A stretch of DNA of 6,511 nt from an uncultured Clostridia bacterium. GTDB lineage: Bacteria; Bacillota; Clostridia; Christensenellales; Aristaeellaceae. The notes under the pieces are model-generated. The model saw only the letters and a program-made list of their open reading frames with translations. It had not been told where the DNA came from and did no database searches. Position 1 is the stretch's first letter, and each line of letters starts with the position of its first letter. Where the stretch lies: positions 1 through 6,511 of the forward strand of contig CAKTTM010000104.1 of assembly GCA_934615145.1 (NCBI GenBank), in the 5' to 3' direction. Made by a program: the position numbers and the translations under genes. Below are positions 1 through 6,511 of the stretch, piece after piece.

Positions 1-1
1 G

Positions 2-912
<911 letters not shown>

Positions 913-913
<1 letters not shown>

Positions 914-938
914 TACCAATCGAAATCCTTATTGCATC
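913..938 (+). repeat. Left outer inverted-repeat arm of the palindromic element
   Basis: The arm begins ATACCAATC and ends CCTTATTGCATC. It is complementary to 1049-1074 except at 922 and 923, with a G-T pair at 926. It overlaps the last base of the gyrB stop codon if 913 is counted in the arm. Confidence 0.85.
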
Positions 939-986
939 CAAAGCGGGCAGGCATTTTGCGCTGACGCGAGGAGCAGTCGAGCGGTA

Positions 987-1003
987 GCGTAGCGGCGCTA
1001 CGC
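987..1003. repeat. Central 17-base palindrome at the hairpin apex
   Basis: The sequence GCGTAGCGGCGCTACGC is perfectly self-complementary around base 995: 8 bp arms at 987-994 and 996-1003 with one central base. In DNA it could extrude as a cruciform tip. In RNA the innermost pairs would have to open to form a loop. It lies almost exactly at the midpoint of the larger palindrome, which supports treating the whole block as one element. Confidence 0.8.
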
Positions 1004-1048
1004 GAAGCGAGCAGCGACATGGCGTCGGCACAAAAGGCCAACTGCGAC

Positions 1049-1074
1049 GATGCAATAAGGGTTGAGATTGGTAT
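1049..1074 (-). repeat. Right outer inverted-repeat arm of the palindromic element
   Basis: The arm begins GATGCAATAAGG and ends GATTGGTAT. It is the reverse complement of 913-938 apart from two mismatches and one G-T pair, all in the short stretch 1061-1065. TAA follows the TGGTA tip at 1074-1076, matching the TAA at 911-913. Confidence 0.85.
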
Positions 1075-1104
1075 AAGAAGCGGCCTGATCTCAATACAGG
1101 ACTG

Positions 1105-1110
1105 AAGGGA
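1105..1110 (+). promoter_or_regulatory. Ribosome binding site of gyrA
   Basis: AAGGGA lies 5 bases before the ATG at 1116. It is a moderate Shine-Dalgarno match, a little closer to the start than ideal. It sits outside the palindromic element, in the 41 bp (1075-1115) between the element and gyrA. It supports 1116 as the start, together with the family-typical N-terminus of the protein. I see no convincing promoter in these 41 bp. Confidence 0.6.
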
Positions 1111-1115
1111 CATAT

Positions 1116-3647
1116 ATGAGCGACATCAAGGACAAGCTGCTGCCGACCGATCTGGAAGGTGAGCTGAAAAAGTCTTTTATCTCCTACGCCATGGCGGTCA
1201 TCATCAACCGCGCGCTGCCCGATGTGCGCGATGGCTTGAAGCCCGTGCACCGGCGCATACTCTTTGACATGAACGAGCTGGGCATGACGCCCGACAAGCC
1301 CTTCCGCAAGTCCGCCCGTATCGTGGGCGATGTGCTGGGCAAGTATCACCCCCACGGTGACAGCTCGGTCTATGGCGCCATGGTGCGCCTGGCGCAGGAT
1401 TTTTCCATCCGTTACCTGCTGGTGGAGGGCCAGGGCAACTTTGGCTCGGTGGACGGTGACGGCGCGGCCGCCATGCGTTACACCGAGGCCAGGCTGAGCA
1501 AGCTTAGCTCCCACCTGATCGGCGAGATCGACAAGGACACGGTGGACTTCTACCCCAACTTTGACGAAACCTTGCAGCAGCCCACCGTGCTGCCCAGCCG
1601 CTACCCGAACCTGCTGGTCAATGGCTCCAGCGGCATCGCGGTGGGCATGGCCACCAATATCCCCCCGCATAATTTAGGCGAGGTGGTCGATGCCTGCCTG
1701 GCCATGATGGACGATCCGGACATCGATCTGGACGGCCTGATGGAGCACATCAAGGGCCCGGACTTCCCCACGGGGGCTGTGATCCTGGGCACCAGCGGCA
1801 TCCGCGAGGCCTACCACACCGGGCGCGGCCGCATCGTGGTGCGCGCTAAGTCTGAGATCGAGACGCTGCCAAACGGCCGCGACCGCATCGTCGTCAGCGA
1901 GATCCCCTACATCGTCAACAAGTCAAAGCTGATCACCAAGATCGCAGAGCTGGTGCACGAAAAGCGCATCGAGGGCATCTCCGACCTGCGCGACGAGAGC
2001 GACCGCAACGGCATGCGCATCGTCATCGACCTTAAAAAGGACGCGCAGCCCCAGGTGGTGCTCAACTACCTGTACAAGCACACCCAGATGCAGGAGACCT
2101 TCGGCGCCATCATGCTGGCGCTGGTGGACGGCCAGCCGCGGGTGCTCTCGCTTAAAGAAATGCTGCACTACTACATCCTCCATCAGGAGGAGGTGGTCAC
2201 CCGCCGCACCCAGTACGACCTGGACAAGGCGCGCGCCCGCAGCCATATTTTAGAGGGCCTGCTCAAGGCGCTGCTCAACATCGACGAAGTGGTGCACCTG
2301 ATCCGCTCCTCCAAGGACACGCCCTCGGCCAAGGCCGCCCTGATCGAGCGCTTTGACTTCAGCCCCGAGCAGGCGCAGGCGATCCTGGACATGCGCCTGG
2401 CCAGGCTGACCAACCTGGAGGCCGACAAGCTGCAGGCCGAGTACGACGAGCTGCAAAAGACGATCGCCTGGCTGGTGAGCATCCTCTCAGACAAGGCGCT
2501 GCTGCACCAGGTCATCAAGGGCGAGATGCTGGAGATCCGAGGCCGCTTTGCCGATCCCCGGCGCACCGAGATCGCGCCCCAGGAGGGCGAGATCGACTTT
2601 GCCGACCTCATTCCGGTGGACGACATGGTGGTGACGCTGACGCACTTTGGCTATGTCAAGCGGCTGTCCGCCTCCACCTACCGCGCCCAGCATCGCGGCG
2701 GCAAGGGCATCGCCGCCATGACCACCCGCGAGGAGGACTATGCCGAGCAGATCTACGTGGTCAACTCGCATGACGACCTGGCCTTCTACTCCGACCGCGG
2801 GCGGGCCTATTTTGTCAAGTGTTACCAGATACCCGAGGCCGGGCGCACCGCGCGGGGCACGGCCATCGTCAATGTGCTGCAGCTCTCCGGCGGCGAAAAG
2901 ATCACCAACATGATCCCCATCCCCGAGGAAAACCGCGAGGAGCAGATGGTCATCATGGCCACCCGCGACGGGCTGATCAAAAAGACGGCGCTGAGCGAAT
3001 TCCGAAGCCTGCGCAAGGCCGGCCTGATCGCCATCACGCTGCGCGATGAGGACTCATTGATCGGTGTCGCGCTGACGGACGGCAAGCAGAATGTGCTGCT
3101 GGCCACCCGCAAGGGCAAGGCCATATGCTTTAACGAAGAGCGCGTGCGCATGACAGGCCGCGGCGCCATGGGCGTGCGCAGCATCCGCCTGGACGAGGGC
3201 GACGAGGTGGTCAGCATGTGCCTGGTGGAGGAGGACAGCCAGCTGCTGTCCATCACCACCAATGGCTATGGCAAGCGCACCCCCTTTGACGAGTACCGCG
3301 AAACCGGCCGCGGCGGCAAGGGCGTCACCGCCATGCGCCTGACGGAAAAGACAGGCGACCTGGTCAAGATGCTGGCCGTCAAGAAGGACGAGGATGTGCT
3401 GATCATTACGGATGGCGGCACCATCATCCGTACCGCGGTGATCGACATCCGCCAGACCGCGCGCGCCACGCAGGGCGTGTGCCTGATGCGGGTGGGTGAA
3501 GCCACCATCGTGGATGTGGCCCGCGCCGAGCAGGAGGAAGAAGAGCACTTGGTGGACGGCGAGGCACTGGATACCCAGGGGCAGGCGCCCCAGGAGGACC
3601 TGAGCGAGAGCGCGGCTGAGCCAGGCAATGAGCAAAACGACATCTGA
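1116..3647 (+). CDS. gyrA: DNA gyrase subunit A (EC 5.6.2.2)
   Basis: GyrA is the DNA breakage-reunion subunit of gyrase, acting in the cytoplasm with GyrB. The protein is complete at 843 residues, near the usual 820-880. The winged-helix domain carries the active-site pair Arg121-Tyr122 (Tyr codon 1479-1481) in AAMRYTEAR, with numbering identical to E. coli. The quinolone-determining helix reads [10 protein letters not shown]: Ser83 is kept, but residue 87, usually Asp or Glu, is Gly (codon 1374-1376). The tower and coiled-coil follow to about residue 495. The C-terminal DNA-wrapping beta-pinwheel starts near 500 and contains the GyrA box QHRGGKG (525-531, codons 2688-2708), where the usual second residue Arg/Lys is His; this box distinguishes GyrA from ParC. 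A related GRGGKG recurs at 731-736. Residues 806-843 form a strongly acidic tail. The last 20 bp overlap the flippase gene, suggesting co-transcription downstream. Confidence 0.98.
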   Translation: MSDIKDKLLPTDLEGELKKSFISYAMAVIINRALPDVRDGLKPVHRRILFDMNELGMTPDKPFRKSARIVGDVLGKYHPHGDSSVYGAMVRLAQDFSIRYLLVEGQGNFGSVDGDGAAAMRYTEARLSKLSSHLIGEIDKDTVDFYPNFDETLQQPTVLPSRYPNLLVNGSSGIAVGMATNIPPHNLGEVVDACLAMMDDPDIDLDGLMEHIKGPDFPTGAVILGTSGIREAYHTGRGRIVVRAKSEIETLPNGRDRIVVSEIPYIVNKSKLITKIAELVHEKRIEGISDLRDESDRNGMRIVIDLKKDAQPQVVLNYLYKHTQMQETFGAIMLALVDGQPRVLSLKEMLHYYILHQEEVVTRRTQYDLDKARARSHILEGLLKALLNIDEVVHLIRSSKDTPSAKAALIERFDFSPEQAQAILDMRLARLTNLEADKLQAEYDELQKTIAWLVSILSDKALLHQVIKGEMLEIRGRFADPRRTEIAPQEGEIDFADLIPVDDMVVTLTHFGYVKRLSASTYRAQHRGGKGIAAMTTREEDYAEQIYVVNSHDDLAFYSDRGRAYFVKCYQIPEAGRTARGTAIVNVLQLSGGEKITNMIPIPEENREEQMVIMATRDGLIKKTALSEFRSLRKAGLIAITLRDEDSLIGVALTDGKQNVLLATRKGKAICFNEERVRMTGRGAMGVRSIRLDEGDEVVSMCLVEEDSQLLSITTNGYGKRTPFDEYRETGRGGKGVTAMRLTEKTGDLVKMLAVKKDEDVLIITDGGTIIRTAVIDIRQTARATQGVCLMRVGEATIVDVARAEQEEEEHLVDGEALDTQGQAPQEDLSESAAEPGNEQNDI

Positions 3648-5235
3648 TCGCCAGCGCTCCCTGGTGGGGGGCGTCTCGGTGCTGGGCATCGCGGGGCTGA
3701 TCTGCAAGGTGGTGGGGGTGCTCTACCGCATCCCCCTGGTCAACGCCATCGGCACCCTGGGCGTGGCGGTGCACAACCAGGTCTTCCCCACCTATAATCT
3801 GCTGCTGACCGTCTCCTCCGCCGGCATCCCGGTGGCCATCAGCCGCATGGTGGCCCACCATCTGGCCAAGGAGGATCCCCGCAGCGCCAGGCGCGTCTTC
3901 AGCCTGGCGCTGAAGCTGTTAACCGCGCTGGGCGTGGCGACCACCATCCTGATGGTGGTCTTTGCAGGCCCGCTGTCCAGGGCCACCGGCACGGCGGAGA
4001 GCCGCCTGGGCTTTCTAATGATCGCCCCCAGCCTGCTCTTCGTCTGCGTGATGAGCGCCTTTCGGGGCTTCATGCAGGGCAGGCGGCAAATGGTGCCCAC
4101 GGCTGTCAGCCAGCTGATCGAGCAGGTGGGCAAGGTGGGCATCGCCATACCGCTGGCCATCATGGGCATGCGCCGGGGCGGCTATGCCATGGGCGCCGCG
4201 GGCGCCTTGCTGGGCACCTCGATTGCGGAGGCCGCGGCGCTGCTGTACATGATGATCAACCACTGGCTGCGCCGCAAGGACCTGTCCTTGCTGCCGCAGC
4301 GCCTGGACGGGCCGCAGCCGGCCGACAGGGCGCTGGGGCGCGAGCTTGTCAACATCGCCATTCCCATCACCATCGGCGCCTCCATCGTGCCGCTGGCGGG
4401 CGCGGTGGACAGCTTCATGCTGATCAACATCATGCAGGATTACATGGAGGAGATCGCGGCCAAGATCGCCTATGGGGTGTATTCGGGCATGGTGCTGCCG
4501 CTGATCAATGTGCCGACAGCGCTGGCCATGGCCATGGCCACCAACCTGGTGCCCGCGATTTCGGGCGCCTGGGCGCTGCAGGACAGGCCGCGCATACAGC
4601 GCGAGAGCGCCACAGGCCTGCGCCTGGCCTCGGTGGTAGGGTTCCCGAGCGCCGTGGGCATGAGCCTGCTGGCCCAGCCGATTCTGATGCTGCTGTTTGG
4701 CGGCGGGCAAGATGATGTCTCCTCGCTGCTGATGGGGGCTGAGCTGCTGAGCGTGTCGTCGCTGACCATACTACTCTTCACCCAGGTGCAGGCCACCAGC
4801 GCCATCCTGCAGGGCCTGCACAAGCAGCGCATCCCCATGTACACGCTGGCGCTGGGCATGGCGCTGAAGGTGGCGCTCAACTACAGCCTGGTGCGCAATC
4901 CGCAGATAGGCATCGGCGGCGCGCCCTGGGCCTCGCTGCTGTGCTACGCGGTCAGCCTGGCGCCCAATCTGTACTATGTGGCCAAGTACGCCGGGATGAA
5001 GCTGAGCCTGGGCGACATCATCTGGCGGCCCGCGCTGGCCACGGCGGCCATGGCAGCCACGGTGCTGGTCTGCCGCTATCTGTTTGGTCAAAGGCTTAAT
5101 CACAGCTGGCTGCGCATGGGCTTTACGCTGGGCGTGGCGGTGCTGGTCTACTTTGTGGCGGCGGTGCTGATCGGCGCCATCAAGCCGGCTGATCTGCCCG
5201 CCGGCATACGCAGGAGGCTGCAGAAGGATGCATAA
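3628..5235 (+). CDS. MurJ/SpoVB-family lipid-linked polysaccharide flippase (YabM-like)
   Basis: This is an integral membrane protein of 535 residues in the MATE/MOP superfamily branch that includes MurJ, SpoVB and YabM, which move undecaprenyl-linked peptidoglycan or polysaccharide precursors to the outer face. I count 14 hydrophobic segments, roughly at residues 11-31, 55-75, 92-113, 128-147, 158-179, 186-209, 241-263, 281-305, 333-357, 367-391, 403-422, 430-452, 464-485 and 494-516, the expected number for the fold. Family-like stretches include VLYRIPL (31-37), [11 protein letters not shown] (63-73) and [20 protein letters not shown] (143-162), the last being characteristic of the Firmicutes subgroup. 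There is no cleavable signal peptide. The ATG lies inside the end of gyrA in another frame, with only a weak Shine-Dalgarno (CCAGG), so translation probably depends on ribosomes finishing gyrA. The yabN-like gene immediately downstream favours the YabM subgroup. Substrate (lipid II, exopolysaccharide or spore cortex precursor) cannot be decided from sequence. Confidence 0.92.
   Translation: MSKTTSDRQRSLVGGVSVLGIAGLICKVVGVLYRIPLVNAIGTLGVAVHNQVFPTYNLLLTVSSAGIPVAISRMVAHHLAKEDPRSARRVFSLALKLLTALGVATTILMVVFAGPLSRATGTAESRLGFLMIAPSLLFVCVMSAFRGFMQGRRQMVPTAVSQLIEQVGKVGIAIPLAIMGMRRGGYAMGAAGALLGTSIAEAAALLYMMINHWLRRKDLSLLPQRLDGPQPADRALGRELVNIAIPITIGASIVPLAGAVDSFMLINIMQDYMEEIAAKIAYGVYSGMVLPLINVPTALAMAMATNLVPAISGAWALQDRPRIQRESATGLRLASVVGFPSAVGMSLLAQPILMLLFGGGQDDVSSLLMGAELLSVSSLTILLFTQVQATSAILQGLHKQRIPMYTLALGMALKVALNYSLVRNPQIGIGGAPWASLLCYAVSLAPNLYYVAKYAGMKLSLGDIIWRPALATAAMAATVLVCRYLFGQRLNHSWLRMGFTLGVAVLVYFVAAVLIGAIKPADLPAGIRRRLQKDA
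5212..5217 (+). promoter_or_regulatory. Ribosome binding site of the mazG-like gene
   Basis: A perfect AGGAGG lies 10 bases before the ATG at 5228, inside the 3' end of the flippase gene. It decides the start of the next gene and shows that this gene can recruit ribosomes itself, unlike the flippase gene, whose site is weak. Confidence 0.8.
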
Positions 5236-6511
5236 GATCACCGTGGTGTCACTGGGGCCGGGGGCCAGCGAGCATCTGACGCTGGGCGGCGTGGAAGCGC
5301 TGAAGAAGGCGCGGCGCATCGTGCTGCGCACCGGGCGCCACGGCGCGGCACAGTGGCTGACAGCGCAGGGCATCGCCTTTGAGACGCTGGACGATCTGTA
5401 TGAGCAGAGCGAGGACTTTGACCAGCTGGTGGACAGCGCCTGTGAGCGTTTGATCGAGTTGGCGCAGGCGGCGCCGCTGTGCTACGCCGTGGCGGACCCG
5501 GGCGCCGACGCGCCGCTGCAGCAGCTGATGCGGCGGGAGGATCTGTCGCTGGAGGTGCTGGCCGGCGTCACGCTGCCCGCGCCCATGTTGGCGGTGCGCC
5601 CGCTGCCCCGGCCGGTGCTGGTGACGGACGCGATGAGCCTGAGCCTGCACGACGGCCAGCAGCCTGTCTGCCTGACGGAACTCAATTCAAAGGCGCTGGC
5701 GGGCGATTGCAAGCTGCAGCTGCTGAGGTTCTATGACGCGGCCAGCCAGGTCTGGTTCTTCCCGCCGGGCGAGGGCGGCAAGCGGCGCGCGGTGGAGATC
5801 AGCCTTGAGGATCTGGACCGCCAGCGGCGCTATGACCATACGACAGGCGCGCTGGTGCTGCCGGTGGCCGGCTTTGACAAGGAGCGCTACGACCTGCCCG
5901 ACCTGCTGAGGATCATGCGGCGGCTGCGCGCGCAGGACGGCTGCCCCTGGGACAGGGAGCAGACGCACCAGAGCCTGGCGCGCTACCTACAGGAGGAGGC
6001 CAACGAGGCGGTGCACGCCATCAGCCAGGAGGATTGGCCGGCGGTCTGTGACGAGCTGGGCGATGTGCTGCTGCAGGTGGCCTTCCACGCGGTGATCGGT
6101 GAAGAGCAGGGCACGATGAGCTTTGAAGAGATCTGCACGGCCATCTGCTCGAAGTTGGTGCGCAGGCACCGGCATATCTTCGGCGGGGAGAAGCTGCAGA
6201 CCGCCCAGCAGGTGACGGAGAGCTGGGAGAAGATCAAGGCGCAAGAGCGGGGGCAAGCGCTCAGCGCCGGGGAAAAGATGGCGGCGCTGCCGGGCAGCCT
6301 GCCGGCGATGCTGCGGGCGATCAAGGCGCAGGAGGCGGCGCGCAAGGTGGGCTTTGACTGGCAGGACCCGAGGGACGCGCTGCAGAAGGTGCATGAGGAG
6401 GCCGGCGAGCTGCTGGCGGACTATGAAAAGGGCGGGGATATCAAGGATGAGCTGGGCGATCTGTTCTTCGCGGTGCTCAATACCGCGCGACTGATGGGCG
6501 CCTACCCCGAC
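5228..6511 (+). CDS. mazG: YabN-type tetrapyrrole-methylase-like / MazG nucleotide pyrophosphohydrolase fusion (3' end outside window)
   Basis: MazG enzymes hydrolyse nucleoside triphosphates to monophosphates plus pyrophosphate, clearing abnormal nucleotides; E. coli MazG also lowers ppGpp. The frame is open from ATG 5228 to the window end (428 codons); B. subtilis YabN has about 489, so roughly 60 are missing. Residues 1-220 resemble the tetrapyrrole methylase domain, beginning ITVVSLGPG, but later methylase motifs are poorly kept (YAVADPGAD at 86-94, AGVTLP at 112-117). The first MazG domain starts with GCPWD (238-242) and has the metal-binding motif EExxE (E256, E257, E260) followed by ExxD (E276, D279). 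RRHRHIFGG matches the conserved RRHPHVF element. NVGFDW-like KVGFDW precedes the second MazG domain, also with EExxE (E390, E391, E394) and ExxD (E408, D411), so both metal sites look intact. The gene overlaps the flippase gene by 8 bp and has its own strong ribosome binding site. Its order after a flippase matches yabM-yabN. Confidence 0.94.
   Translation, partial: MHKITVVSLGPGASEHLTLGGVEALKKARRIVLRTGRHGAAQWLTAQGIAFETLDDLYEQSEDFDQLVDSACERLIELAQAAPLCYAVADPGADAPLQQLMRREDLSLEVLAGVTLPAPMLAVRPLPRPVLVTDAMSLSLHDGQQPVCLTELNSKALAGDCKLQLLRFYDAASQVWFFPPGEGGKRRAVEISLEDLDRQRRYDHTTGALVLPVAGFDKERYDLPDLLRIMRRLRAQDGCPWDREQTHQSLARYLQEEANEAVHAISQEDWPAVCDELGDVLLQVAFHAVIGEEQGTMSFEEICTAICSKLVRRHRHIFGGEKLQTAQQVTESWEKIKAQERGQALSAGEKMAALPGSLPAMLRAIKAQEAARKVGFDWQDPRDALQKVHEEAGELLADYEKGGDIKDELGDLFFAVLNTARLMGAYPD

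Noticed and set aside
1062..1090. Possible gyrA promoter at the right end of the element (TTGAGA, TATAAG)
   Set aside because: TATAAG (1072-1077) begins only 4 bases after TTGAGA (1062-1067), and no -10-like hexamer lies about 17 bases downstream of TTGAGA, so spacing fails.
4525..4540. Short GGCCATGGCCATGGCC-type repeat in the flippase gene
   Set aside because: It encodes Ala-Met-Ala-Met in a membrane helix and is explained by codon choice; too short to be a meaningful repeat.

Overview
This GC-rich window holds four genes, all on the + strand and tightly packed: the 3' end of gyrB, complete gyrA, a complete 14-helix MurJ/SpoVB-type flippase (YabM-like), and the 5' two thirds of a YabN-type fusion of a tetrapyrrole-methylase-like domain with MazG. 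The gyrB-gyrA pair, the short GyrB without the proteobacterial insertion, and above all the flippase-MazG pair (as in Bacillus subtilis yabM-yabN) point to a high-GC member of the Firmicutes, probably Clostridia. This assignment is inferred from protein resemblance and gene order; no marker fixes genus or family.

Layout: positions 2-913 encode the TOPRIM and C-terminal part of GyrB. Positions 914-1115 form the only intergenic gap (202 bp). Almost all of it is one palindromic element (about 913-1074) with AT-rich inverted ends and a GC-rich centre, resembling a MITE or a transcribed hairpin repeat; the last 41 bp carry the gyrA ribosome binding site. GyrA (1116-3647) has intact catalytic residues and a glycine at the quinolone-determinant position 87. 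Its last 20 bp overlap the flippase gene (3628-5235), whose last 8 bp overlap the mazG-like gene (5228 to beyond the window end).

The overlaps suggest that gyrA, the flippase gene and mazG are co-transcribed and translationally coupled, possibly starting from gyrB. Functionally the segment combines DNA supercoiling (GyrA2B2), lipid-linked cell-wall precursor export across the membrane, and nucleotide-pool sanitation. No tRNA, rRNA, CRISPR array, terminator or complete insertion sequence was seen. The main non-routine item is the palindromic element between the two gyrase genes. The rest is largely conserved housekeeping sequence with some lineage-specific variations, and I did not find convincing evidence for a wholly new system.
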